The notes under the pieces are model-generated. The model had not been told where the DNA came from. It made no database searches and worked only from the letters and a program-made list of their open reading frames with translations. From NCBI RefSeq assembly GCF_009937955.1, contig NZ_AP018439.1:1860001-1924000 (forward strand): a stretch of DNA of 64,000 nucleotides, in the 5' to 3' direction. This DNA is from Undibacterium sp. KW1 (lineage in GTDB: Bacteria > Pseudomonadota > Gammaproteobacteria > Burkholderiales > Burkholderiaceae_D). Below, in pieces: positions 17,127 through 26,600 of the stretch; positions within the stretch are counted from its first letter, which is position 1, and every line of letters begins with the position of its first letter. Position numbers and translations under genes: made by a program.

Positions 17127-17159
17127 ATGTACATTATGGTTAAGATGTCATTCCGACAT
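17127..17159. promoter_or_regulatory. Dyad sites between ridA-like and ArsR-type genes
   Basis: Two small inverted repeats lie in the 69-base divergent gap: ATGTACAT (17127-17134) and ATGTCATTCCGACAT (17145-17159, a five-base arm on each side). They share ATGT/ACAT arms and could be operators for the ArsR-type regulator. This is inferred from position and symmetry only. Confidence 0.4.
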
Positions 17160-17177
17160 TTCAGCCCAGGATGAAAT

Positions 17178-17834
17178 ATGGACGACGCGCACAATATTTC
17201 CGACGCTACACCTCACATCATTCCCCGCATTGCGGCCATGCTGTGGACACTGATTGATGGCACGACTCGCCCGGCAAGTGAACTGGCCTTTGCGGCAAAT
17301 GTATCAGCGCAGTCAGCCAGCGCCCATCTGGCAAGGCTGGTAGAGGGTGGCTTGTTAACCTCGCAGGCACATGGACGGCATCGCTATTTTCGTATTGCCA
17401 GTGCTGAGGCTGCGAGTCTCATAGAATCCATGGCCGTTCTTGGTGCAGCAACTCACACTAAAGCATCACGCCAGCCACTTCAGCCTGCCTTGGTACGTAC
17501 CATGCCAAATCCGTTTTTACATGCAAGGACTTGTTATGACCATCTGGCGGGTGAGCTGGCCGTGCAATTGCTGGATGCCATGCTCAAAGCGAAGTGGCTC
17601 GAAGCAGATGGCAAGGATTTCAAGCCAAGCGCACTGGGTATTCAAAAGCTCATCGCCCTGGGGATTACAAACCCTGAGCAGACGAAGAGTCGCCGCATAT
17701 ATGCCCGCTGCTGCATAGACCTGACGCAGCGCCGCCCGCATCTGGCGGGTGTACTGGGCGCCGAGTTGTTGAACTTGTTTGTCAGGGAAGCCTGGATACT
17801 GCGCACACCGCATTCGCGGAGGGGGGCAGCGTGA
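17178..17834 (+). CDS. ArsR-type winged-helix regulator, C-terminus frameshifted
   Basis: This 218-residue protein has an N-terminal ArsR-type HTH (PRIAAMLWTLIDGTTRPASE, AFAANVSAQSASAHLARLVE, then the wing GLLTSQAHGRHRYFRIASAE) and a C-terminal domain (RRIYARCCIDLTQRRPHLAG, then LNLFVREAWILRTPHSR). The frame ends early at 17834 because of a run of six G's (17821-17826). If that run had seven G's the sequence would continue SVTPTGQHALRQILEA to a stop at 17878, as in relatives. No metal-binding cysteine pair is visible in the HTH. It probably autoregulates and controls ridA. Confidence 0.75.
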   Translation: MDDAHNISDATPHIIPRIAAMLWTLIDGTTRPASELAFAANVSAQSASAHLARLVEGGLLTSQAHGRHRYFRIASAEAASLIESMAVLGAATHTKASRQPLQPALVRTMPNPFLHARTCYDHLAGELAVQLLDAMLKAKWLEADGKDFKPSALGIQKLIALGITNPEQTKSRRIYARCCIDLTQRRPHLAGVLGAELLNLFVREAWILRTPHSRRGAA

Positions 17835-18068
17835 CGCCGACAGGCCAGCATGCTTTGCGGCAAATCCTTGAGGCCTAATTTGAGGTATTGAGGCGGACAC
17901 CAGGGCCTGCCTGCTCATGGGCAATTTCATCAGTTTTGTTTGTAACACCATGTAATCCTGCACTGTTAACCTGGCTCCGAAATTGCCAATCGCATGCCAG
18001 TCGCGTATATTTTCAATCCTTACGTCATGATGTTGGCGTTGATTGAATTTCTTTAAGGTAACAAGACC

Positions 18069-18581
18069 ATGAAAACCAAATTATTTTTTTGCTTGTTAAG
18101 CGCCTTACCAATGATCGCAGCGGCCGATGTCACTGTGAACATGAACCAGGTCAGTGAAGCTGGTGTTGGCACCAAACTGGGTCAGGTTGTTGTGTCTGAA
18201 AGCAAATACGGCCTGGTGTTTACGCCTGCCTTGACAGGACTGACACCTGGCTTGCATGGCTTTCATGTACACCAGAATGCAGATTGCAGTGCCAAGGAAA
18301 AAGATGGCAAGCTGGTTGCTGCCCTGGGTGCAGGTGGCCACTATGATCCAGAAAACAGCAATCGCCATGGCACACCCTGGGGTGATGGCCATGCGGGCGA
18401 TTTGCCCCCTTTGTATGTCGATGCAAGTGGCAATGCCAATCAGCCTGTACTGGCACCACGTTTGAAGTTGGCTGACCTCAAAGGTCGCTCACTGATGATA
18501 CATATAGGTGGCGACAACCACTCTGATCATCCTGCAGTATTGGGTGGCGGTGGTGCGCGCGTAGTGTGCGGCGCATCCTGA
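18069..18581 (+). CDS. sodC: Superoxide dismutase [Cu-Zn], periplasmic
   Basis: This 170-residue protein has a signal peptide (1-19, ending AAA). It converts superoxide to oxygen and hydrogen peroxide in the periplasm using Cu and Zn. The metal-ligand motifs are in order: [11 protein letters not shown] (about 63-73), [13 protein letters not shown] (about 92-104) with the second Cu ligand region, [10 protein letters not shown] (about 107-116) and the C-terminal [14 protein letters not shown] with the last Cu histidine, plus the Cys pair (near 73 and 168) for the conserved disulphide. TAAGGT precedes ATG 18069. It is monocistronic, followed by a strong hairpin. Confidence 0.95.
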   Translation: MKTKLFFCLLSALPMIAAADVTVNMNQVSEAGVGTKLGQVVVSESKYGLVFTPALTGLTPGLHGFHVHQNADCSAKEKDGKLVAALGAGGHYDPENSNRHGTPWGDGHAGDLPPLYVDASGNANQPVLAPRLKLADLKGRSLMIHIGGDNHSDHPAVLGGGGARVVCGAS

Positions 18582-18603
18582 TTTATTGAGTGTATCGCTT
18601 AAC

Positions 18604-18636
18604 GTACAAGCTGCTGCTGAAGGCAGCAGCTTGTAC
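18604..18636. terminator. Hairpin between sodC and GNAT gene
   Basis: A perfect 14-base-pair stem (18604-18617 with 18623-18636) with a five-base loop lies between two convergent genes, sodC and the gene ending at 18649. It has no clear T run on either side, so termination efficiency is uncertain, but its placement suits a shared terminator. Confidence 0.6.
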
Positions 18637-18648
18637 GAGGCTTTACGA

Positions 18649-19932
18649 TTATGTTTCAGTTTTGGCCGCTTTTTCCTTTTTGAAGGGATTGCGGTCAGGT
18701 GCATCTTCATGTTCTATGCCCAGTAACAGGCGTTTCATGAGTTTGTTCAGCACGGGTTGACGGTGGCGCACAAATACACCAAAAGTTTGCGGCTTGGCAC
18801 CGAGTGCAGCCTTGGGTTCCAGTGCTGTGCGGCCATAAGAAATGCGTTTACAACCGAGGTCTATTGCATCGGCAATGCCTGCATGCAGCAGGCGCAGGTA
18901 GATTGGCAATTCCTCAGCGGCGGCGCGGTCAAAACCTATGTGATAGGCAATTGCCGTTTCGCCGTCTGCGATGGAAATCAAGAAGCCCAACAAGCGGCCA
19001 TCACGTTTGATGACGCTGCACCTGAACTTGTCTCCAGCGGCGGCCTGCAAGACAGGAAAGTATTCGGGCAATAATTCAAACGGACGGAAGTTGGCATTCA
19101 CCTGTACCGCTTTGTATAGCGCAAAGATATCGTTAATCACCAGGCTAAGGTCATCCAGCCTTTCTATGCTGCAGCCAGCTTCATCGAGTGGTTTGAAGAT
19201 GGCATTGCGGATATTGCTGCGGTATTTGGATGCCAGGCTGGCGAGGTAGTCATCATAGTTTTTCCAGGCGGATGACAGCTCAAGTACCATGTTAGGTTCA
19301 GTTTCTACATAGCGGTAACTGAGATTTTCGAGGTGGGCAGCCTGGTCTATGTAAGGATCATGTAAATCCTTGATCATGACAAAATGGGTTTTACCCGCGA
19401 GTTTTTCTGCTTGACGCACGCGGTATAACACTTCGACCACACCATGCCATGCCATCTTGGGATCAACATCTTTGGCAAAGGCAATGCCGTGCTGACCAAA
19501 GGTCAGGAAATTACCGCAACTGAGTATGCGCTGTTTGGCATGCTGGGCCAGTTGGTCCAGCGGCAGTGCCCATTTTTTATCCGTGTCCGTCGATTTTTCT
19601 GGCCTTGCCTGCGCGAGGCTGATATCGGCAATTTGCATATACACGGCGGCGACCAGTTGGCGCTCTGCGCCCGTACCATCAAAAATCAGCGCGTAGCGGG
19701 CTGAGAGATTAAGTGGCAAGACCTGTTCGAGTGCCGCCAGGTATTCGAGCGACATGAAAAAGCCGGATTGTGCCGCCAGTTCCTGCCAGGAGTTTGCATC
19801 AAGCATGCTGATGGAGTCAGCGATGGCATAATACAAGTCAGCAGGGCCACGCAGACGCTTGCGTTCTTTCTGGCGTTCTCTCAAGGCATTGGTAACGGAC
19901 TGCAGTGATTGCAGCGCAGCAGGGATTTTCAT
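18649..19932 (-). CDS. GNAT/FemAB-like N-acyltransferase (DUF482)
   Basis: This 427-residue soluble protein of the peptidoglycan-biosynthesis/GNAT group (PF04339-like) has conserved blocks FFMSLEYLAALEQVLPLNLS near 59-78, FGQHGIAFAKDVD, LASKYRSNIRNAIFKPLDEA near 240 and IAYHIGFDRAAAEELPIYLR near 335, and a basic C-terminus. It probably transfers an acyl or amino-acyl group to an amine; the acceptor is unknown. The start at ATG 19932 has no strong ribosome site. It is divergent from RNase Z. Confidence 0.75.
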   Translation of the reverse strand: MKIPAALQSLQSVTNALRERQKERKRLRGPADLYYAIADSISMLDANSWQELAAQSGFFMSLEYLAALEQVLPLNLSARYALIFDGTGAERQLVAAVYMQIADISLAQARPEKSTDTDKKWALPLDQLAQHAKQRILSCGNFLTFGQHGIAFAKDVDPKMAWHGVVEVLYRVRQAEKLAGKTHFVMIKDLHDPYIDQAAHLENLSYRYVETEPNMVLELSSAWKNYDDYLASLASKYRSNIRNAIFKPLDEAGCSIERLDDLSLVINDIFALYKAVQVNANFRPFELLPEYFPVLQAAAGDKFRCSVIKRDGRLLGFLISIADGETAIAYHIGFDRAAAEELPIYLRLLHAGIADAIDLGCKRISYGRTALEPKAALGAKPQTFGVFVRHRQPVLNKLMKRLLLGIEHEDAPDRNPFKKEKAAKTET

Positions 19933-20081
19933 GTCTCAGATGGATGATGAATTGTGAATTTGCATCATAAGCGCAAATCAGCATACAGAACAGTATGCGA
20001 AAGACTGTATTGTTAGAATTTGCAACAGAGTGGCATGCAAAAGCAACCGGCAAAAAACAGAGAATCAAGTTTAAGGAAATT

Positions 20082-21041
20082 GTGGATATTTTATTTTTAG
20101 GCACCTCGGCAGGTGCACCTACCCGACAACGCAACGTCACAGGCCTGGCTTTATTGCCTGACCAGGGCAGCGAATGGTATCTGGTTGATTGTGGAGAAGC
20201 TACCCAGCATCAGATATTGCAGACCTCATTATCCATCCATGGTTTGCAGGCGATTTTCATTACCCATGTGCATGGTGATCACTGTTATGGTTTGCCGGGG
20301 TTACTGGCCAGCGCTGCCATGCATGGACGCAAAATGCCCTTGCACATCATCGCCCCGGCAGGCATACAACACTGGTTGCAGGTCACGCATGCAATGTCAG
20401 AATCCTTCCTGCCGTATGAGTTGATATTCACGGATGTTGAGAACATGGATGCCTGGCAGGATCATGCCGTCACTGTACGCGCAATCAAATTGTCACACCG
20501 TGTGCCTTCCCATGCTTATCGCTTTAGTGAGAACCATACTGAGGCGGTGTTGGACACCGCCAAACTGCAAACCGAGGGCATACCAGCAGGCCCGGTCTGG
20601 GGGCGTTTGAAAAAGGGTGAAGATGTCACTCATGAGGGGAAAAAATTAATCAGTCACGATTATCTGCATCACCCTTATCCGCTACGCAGCATCATCGTCG
20701 GTGGTGATAATGACGCGCCAGGCTTGTTGCTGGAAGCCAGTCAGCAAGCCCACGTGTTGGTACATGAAGCAACTTATACAGAAGAAGTAGCAGAGAAAGT
20801 GGGCGCGCGCGTCCAGCATTGTTCTGCTGCCGCCGTCGCCAGCTTTGCTGCTACTGCTGCCTTGCCCAACCTGGTGCTAACGCATTTCAGTGCGCGCTAT
20901 CAGCATGACAGCGAAAGGTCACCATTCATAGGCGATATCGAGACAGAGGCGAGGGCACATTATCAGGGGAATCTGTTTCTGGCTGAGGACTTCGCGCGTT
21001 TTCGTCTGGATAAGACAGGGGTTTTAAGCCGGATTGCATAA
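20082..21041 (+). CDS. rnz: Ribonuclease Z (MBL-fold tRNA 3' endonuclease)
   Basis: RNase Z cuts the 3' trailer of tRNA precursors. The protein has the MBL fold with the zinc motif HVHGDHCYGLPGLL, the start DILFLGTSAGAPT, the second histidine in LSHRVPSHAYRF, GGDNDAPGLLLEASQQAHVL and LTHFSARY near the end. The length of 319 residues suits the family. I start at GTG 20082 (RBS AAGGAAA), because the family normally begins directly with the DILFLGTS strand; ATG 19995 would add 29 residues with no family similarity. Confidence 0.88.
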   Translation: MDILFLGTSAGAPTRQRNVTGLALLPDQGSEWYLVDCGEATQHQILQTSLSIHGLQAIFITHVHGDHCYGLPGLLASAAMHGRKMPLHIIAPAGIQHWLQVTHAMSESFLPYELIFTDVENMDAWQDHAVTVRAIKLSHRVPSHAYRFSENHTEAVLDTAKLQTEGIPAGPVWGRLKKGEDVTHEGKKLISHDYLHHPYPLRSIIVGGDNDAPGLLLEASQQAHVLVHEATYTEEVAEKVGARVQHCSAAAVASFAATAALPNLVLTHFSARYQHDSERSPFIGDIETEARAHYQGNLFLAEDFARFRLDKTGVLSRIA

Positions 21042-21182
21042 AACTGTTGCTGTTTTCATGCCAAAAATTGAGCTTGTTGAAAAAATAAGCACAAGCGCTT
21101 GTTGTCATAGCATAATCGCTGGCACTGGGCGCTAACATAGTCGCCCGGTCAATGATAATCCAACCTGAGACGAGGAGCGAGC

Positions 21183-21575
21183 ATGAAAACAGAATTGCTG
21201 TACCTGAGCTATGTCACCATATTGACTGGCGTATTATGGATACCTTATATACTTGACCGTGTGTTGACCTGTGGCCTGCTGGCAGCGGTTGGTTATCCAG
21301 ATAACAGCAAGCCGCAATCCCAATGGGCAGTGCGCCTGATGAAAGCGCATAGCAATGCTGTAGAAAACCTGGTGGTGTTCGCTACCCTGATCCTGTTGGC
21401 CAATGCGATGAATATCTCCAACTCGGTAATTGCCAATGCCAGCATGCTGTACTTTGCTGCCCGTGTGGTACATGCGGTGTGTTATACCCTTGGCATACCT
21501 TGGGTGCGTACGCTGGCTTTTTTAACTGGTGTGGTCGCACAGGCCATAGTTGCCGTGCAATTGCTGTCGCATTAG
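21183..21575 (+). CDS. MAPEG family membrane protein
   Basis: This 130-residue protein has four membrane segments (about 3-25, 55-75, 80-100 and 107-128) and the MAPEG motif NAVENLVVFATLILLA, typical of membrane-associated eicosanoid/glutathione proteins. Bacterial members often have glutathione S-transferase or peroxidase-like activity; the substrate is unknown here. GAGGAGCG precedes ATG 21183. The downstream small membrane gene begins 20 bases later, probably in one operon. Confidence 0.85.
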   Translation: MKTELLYLSYVTILTGVLWIPYILDRVLTCGLLAAVGYPDNSKPQSQWAVRLMKAHSNAVENLVVFATLILLANAMNISNSVIANASMLYFAARVVHAVCYTLGIPWVRTLAFLTGVVAQAIVAVQLLSH

Positions 21576-21594
21576 TCAGGCGTGATGGGACACC

Positions 21595-21975
21595 ATGATT
21601 GAATTTTTCTTTGAAATTCTATTGCAGCTGGTCTTTGAAATTCTTGAACTGGTGTTCACATCAGGAATAGAGAAGCGTGAGCGTAGTCCGCGGTCCCCGC
21701 TTGTCACAGCAATTTTGTATATCGTATTCGGCGTTATTGCGGGTTTCGCCAGCTTATGGATATTTCCGCAGGCATTCATTCATAGCAGTGTGGGGCGCAT
21801 CATCAACCTGATATTGACGCCGGTGTTGATGGGGGCGCTGGCGGCTGTTTTTGCAGCATGGCGTACTAGTGATGGCTTGCGTCTCTGGCGTTTCATCAAT
21901 GCATATGTGTTTGCATTGTCACTGGCGCTGGTGCGGTTCGTCTTTGCGGGCCATTGCATGACCTGCGTGCAATGA
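21595..21975 (+). CDS. Hypothetical membrane protein
   Basis: This 126-residue protein has an amphipathic N-terminal helix rich in Phe/Glu (IEFFFEILLQLVFEILELVF) and three TM segments (about 38-58, 65-90 and 98-118). It ends in HCMTCVQ, with two close cysteines near the C-terminus. I recognise no family. It is probably cotranscribed with the MAPEG gene. A weak hairpin at 21982-22014 (GATGC/GCATC arms) separates it from the convergent serine hydrolase gene. Confidence 0.65.
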   Translation: MIEFFFEILLQLVFEILELVFTSGIEKRERSPRSPLVTAILYIVFGVIAGFASLWIFPQAFIHSSVGRIINLILTPVLMGALAAVFAAWRTSDGLRLWRFINAYVFALSLALVRFVFAGHCMTCVQ

Positions 21976-21981
21976 TGCAAT

Positions 21982-22014
21982 GATGCCTTGTGCCTGAACC
22001 GGGAACAAAGCATC
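21982..22014. terminator. Possible terminator hairpin
   Basis: GATGCCTTGT (21982-21991) pairs with ACAAAGCATC (22005-22014) with one mismatch, followed by AGTTTATT. It sits between convergent genes. Confidence 0.35.
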
Positions 22015-22041
22015 AGTTTATTGGCCTCAGCCGGTTTGTCA

Positions 22042-23214
22042 TTATTTAGGTATCAGCGGTTGCATCAGCGAGTCTGCAAAATCGTCCAGCTTGCTGATGG
22101 CAGCTTCGTTATAGCAATTGCAGGCGATAGCAATAGCAACGTTTTTGCTGGGGATCACTCTGTTGCTGGCGTAATAAGTCAACTCTGTACCGTTATGTAT
22201 GCTGACATTACCCAGCCCAGGAACAGTGGCGATACCCCAGCCCATGCCATAATTATCGACAGGCGTGTGCATCAGCTGGAAATTGGCTTGAGTCAAATAG
22301 GTGCTCTGGCCTTGCAAGCCGCGTAGTTGTTCACGTAAGAAGAGGCCATAGTCAGCCAGACTCAGATTCATGCCACCTGCAGCATTGATAAAAAATGCGT
22401 AGCGGGGATCGACGAGAGATGATGTGACCTGCCACTTGCCGCCGACCAGGGTATGCCCAATATTGTTATTGATGCCTGCATCTTCAGGAAAACCAAAGCG
22501 TCCCTTGATACCCAGTGGTGCAAATACTTCTTTCTGCATCAGGTTTTCATAGCTGTCACCGCCTGCGACTTCGGCCATCAGGCCGGCCAGGGCATAACCT
22601 ATATTTGAATACACCATCTTGCTATTGGGTGGATATTCGGGAGCATCCTGTGATAACAAAACGGCTAGGCCACGACGGTCTGCCAGCAAGTCGCCAGTCA
22701 GCAAGGGCAAGGCTTTTTCTATGGTTCCATCATTCACTTCACGTGGCAGGCCTGAACGGTGGCGCAGTAATTGTTCTACCGTGACATTCAAATATTGAGG
22801 ACGGATTTGCGTGCGCCAGGCAGGGAATATCTCTGCTATCGTGCTATCCCAACGTAGCTTCTTTTGTTCCACCAGGCGGCCTACCAAGGTGGCGGTAGCC
22901 GCTTTGGTCAATGAACCTAACTGGAACAGATCTGTACTTTGTACATTCTGGCTGCCATTGACTTGCCTGGTGCCTGTCACAACGTTTTCTACTTTATCCT
23001 GATTGACGATAGTGACTGAAACTGCGGGAAAATTGTTGCTGTTTCGGAAGCGTTCAACCTCGGAGCGCAATGCTTCTCCGGTCAACAGTGTTACCGGTTT
23101 TTGTACATCTACGGCTGGCGTGGTGACGGGGGCCGTAGAGTTGGAACTGCCACCACCACAGGCAGCAAGTATGCCGCATAGGCAGGTGGCAATCAGTATA
23201 TTGTTCAAGCGCAT
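22042..23214 (-). CDS. Class C beta-lactamase-like serine hydrolase, lipoprotein
   Basis: This 390-residue protein begins MRLNNILIATCLCGILAACG, with a lipobox (LAAC) that predicts a lipid anchor, then a linker rich in Ser/Thr/Pro. The serine beta-lactamase fold follows: the SxxK motif in LGSLTKAATA (about 98-107) and YSN in MVYSNIGYALAGLMAEVAGG (about 198-217). This fold covers D-peptidases, esterases and beta-lactamases; the substrate is unclear. I chose ATG 23214 rather than 23241, because the lipoprotein signal fits directly after it. It is unrelated in sequence position to the second such gene at 35838. Confidence 0.85.
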   Translation of the reverse strand: MRLNNILIATCLCGILAACGGGSSNSTAPVTTPAVDVQKPVTLLTGEALRSEVERFRNSNNFPAVSVTIVNQDKVENVVTGTRQVNGSQNVQSTDLFQLGSLTKAATATLVGRLVEQKKLRWDSTIAEIFPAWRTQIRPQYLNVTVEQLLRHRSGLPREVNDGTIEKALPLLTGDLLADRRGLAVLLSQDAPEYPPNSKMVYSNIGYALAGLMAEVAGGDSYENLMQKEVFAPLGIKGRFGFPEDAGINNNIGHTLVGGKWQVTSSLVDPRYAFFINAAGGMNLSLADYGLFLREQLRGLQGQSTYLTQANFQLMHTPVDNYGMGWGIATVPGLGNVSIHNGTELTYYASNRVIPSKNVAIAIACNCYNEAAISKLDDFADSLMQPLIPK

Positions 23215-23616
23215 ATGCACGGTCTCATAAAAGTATTTCATCGGTATCTTCAGGAAAGAATGGAATGCCGGGAGCCTGTGTGAATTCTGCGCAATCTGTA
23301 TGCAGGTTCGGAGAGTGGTGGTGTGCAGGCACCGCAGCGGGCGCAGTATCGCTACTTATTTGTCAATAAACTATGTTTTCGTGCAAGGTATAGTTTTGTA
23401 AAACGACAAGTATTGTGTAGTAGAACCTGGCTGTTCTGCCTGTGCCTTATGCAACACAGGCATCATGTAGCGGCAACGAGGTCCAGGTAGGTCAATATTG
23501 ATTCTTGCTTCAGTCACAGAGAGAAGCTTGTAAATAAAAATCACCGGCCCCGAGTGTTATTGCAAAATATGCCACTATAATTGACGTGACCATATCTTAA
23601 CCATCAGGGATACAGA
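23215..23616. other. Gene-free divergent promoter region
   Basis: About 400 bases lie between the lipoprotein gene and the 1406-residue membrane protein. A TATAAT lies at 23576-23581, 36 bases before the plus-strand gene, but no good -35 was found. No gene or repeat was seen. Confidence 0.4.
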
Positions 23617-26600
23617 ATGCTGAAGAATTGCATTGCAGCCTTAGTCATCGTTTTATTTGCTTCATTGCTCAGCCGTGCCAGCCAGGCTGCTGAATTCCCT
23701 GTCGGTGCCGTCCCCGACCCCTTAAAGACCTGGGTGCCATGGGCGCTGGATGGTGTAGAAAACTTCGGTTGTCCGCAACAAGGTGCTGACGCCAGCCAAA
23801 AGCAATGTGTATGGCCCGGCCTGCTGGACATAAAAGTAAATGCGCAGGGTGCGACTTTTGCCCAGGATATGCAAGTGCATAGTGATACCTGGGTTTATTT
23901 GCCGGGCAGCGCCCTGCATTGGCCGCAAGAGGTCAGTGTCAATGGCAAACCACAGGCAGTACTGGCACGCGATGAAATGCCCGTTATAAAACTGACGCGT
24001 GGCACCTATAAACTGGCAGGTAAACTTATCTGGACTACAGTACCAGAGTTTTTACCCCTGCCGCAAAATGCGGCCTTGTTGAAGCTGGACTTGAATGGCA
24101 AAGTGGTGAATTTTCCTGTGCGCGATGAAAGCAATCAGTTGTGGTTGCAACGCAAAGCCGATGCAGACAGTGGCGAACAAATCCAGATACGCACCTTCCG
24201 TAAAATCACGGATGGTGTACCTGTTACGGTAGAGACTTATATCCGGCTCGAAGTCTCCGGCAAGGGCAGAGAGATCAAGCTGGAGCGCGCGCTCTTGCCA
24301 GACCTGATACCACTGGAATTGCGCACAAACTTGCCTGCCAGCCTTAAGCCGGACGGTAGCATGACCGTGCAGGTCAGGGCAGGCAAGTGGGAAATACGTT
24401 TGTTTGCGCGCCAGCCCGGGCCGTCCAAACCCCTGAGCCTGCCTGAAGCTGCTGAGGAAGAAGTCTGGTCCTATGAAGCAACGCCCTTGATACGCACGGT
24501 GGCGATAGAAGGACCGTCCACCGTTGATCCCCAACAAACCACCTTGCCGCCAGAATGGCGTAACTTGCCAGCATATCTCATGCGTGCTGGCAGTACATTC
24601 AGCTTCAAGGAAATACGCCGTGGCGACAGTGATCCGGCACCGGATAAACTGTCTTTGCAACGCCGTATGTGGCTGAGTTTTGATGGCTCCACCCTGACCA
24701 TGAGTGACCAGATTAAAGGTGACATCAGTCATTCCAACCGCCTGACCATGGGCAGTATCGCCCAACTTGGCCGTGTCAGTGTAGCCGGGCAAGATCAATT
24801 GATCACCCGTGGCAGTGACAAGCTGGCGGGCATAGAAATCCAGCGCGGCAGCATTGAGGTGGGTGCTGACAGCGTGATTGGCAATAGTACCCGTAAGCTG
24901 TCTGCCGTGACCTGGCAAAAGGATTTTGACAAGCTGGGCATAGAATTGATTTTGCCAGCAGGCTGGCGTTTACTACACGCGGGTGGAACCGACAGGGCAG
25001 AAGGAGCCTGGCTGTCCCGCTGGAATTTGCTGGATTTTTTCCTTGTGCTGGTGATTGCGCTTGCTGCGGGCAAGTTGTGGGGCAGGCAATGGGGCGCGCT
25101 TGCCTTGTTTGCGCTGGTCTTGTCTTATCAGGAGGCAGATGCACCACGTTATTCATGGATAGTCTTGCTGGTACTGACATCGATTTTGCGCGCCTTGCCA
25201 GCCAGTCGCTTCCAGGTTTGGATCAAGCGTCTGCAGCAAGTCAGTTTGCTGGTGCTGGTCTTGCTGACGCTGTCATTTGCCACGCAACAGGTACGTTCAG
25301 CTTTGTACCCTGTGCTGGAGACCGACGGTAGTGCGGCCTATAGATACCAAGTCGTTCAAGGTGATATGTCGCCAGCACCGGCTGCTGCGCCGGTTGCGAT
25401 GCCGGTAGAGATGAATGCACAAGTGGAAGATGCCAAGGTAGCAGAAGCACCGCCGCCTCCGCCTGGCCGGGGTGGCGTGCGTTTGACTGACCCCAGAATA
25501 GATCAGGAGCAGGCTTTAAATAAAATGGGTAAACCATATAGTCTGGCTCGTGCTAAATCTGTCGCAGGAAGCAGAGCCACCAACTATCAAGTGCTGGACC
25601 CCGATGCCAAGGTGCAGACTGGCCCGGGCTTACCCACCTGGAACTGGCGTTCCCATCAGTTGATTTTTGATGGCCCAGTCAGGCAGGATCAACAACTGGA
25701 TTTATGGCTGTTGCCACCGTGGGCAAATAAACTGCTGGTTGTGTTGCGCCTGATACTGCTGGGCTTCTTATTACTGTGCGTGAGCGAGTGGAGAAAAGGA
25801 TCAAATCAGGGGCCTTCGGACAGTGACAAACCAGCTGCTGGCAGGTGGCCATGGCGTGGCTTGGGCAAGGCCGCGCCCCTGTTGGTGATGTGCAGCTTGA
25901 TTGCACTTCCTGCTGTTTACGGCGAATCTGCACATGCCCAGATGCCGGAAAATGAAAGGCTGGAAGAGTTAAAACAAAAATTAACCCGCCCGCCAGAGTG
26001 CCTGCCAAATTGTGCAGAAATCTCGCGCATGATGGTGCAAATCAATGGCAACAATGTCAGACTGGGGCTGGATGTTGATGCAGCCATTGAGCTTGCCTTG
26101 CCACTGCCTGGTGGTATCAAGCACTGGCTGCCCGCGCAGGCGCAACTGGACGGCAAGCCAGCCTACATAAGCCGTGCCGACGATGGAACCATATGGTTGC
26201 TGGCCCCGGCAGGACGACACAGGCTGGAACTGACAGGCGAACTGATGCAGAGCGATACCTTGCAACTGCCCTTGCCTCAAAAACCCAGACAGGTCGATGT
26301 ACATGCAGATGGCTGGGATGTGGCAGGTCTGTCAGACGACTCTGGTGTTGCTGATACCCTGCAATTCAACCGCCGGATCAAGGCCAGCAGCAAGACCGAG
26401 GCTAGTGCTTTACCGAGTTTTTTGCGTGTCACCCGTCGTTTGATACTGGACAAGGAATGGCAGGTCGAAACCACGGTCTCGCGCCTGTCACCCATGGGTC
26501 AGCCTGTATTGGCGCAAATTCCGTTATTGCCCGGTGAGGCAGTCACTACCGCTGGTTTGAATATCAAGGATGGTAAGGTAGCCGTTAATCTGGGGCCTCA

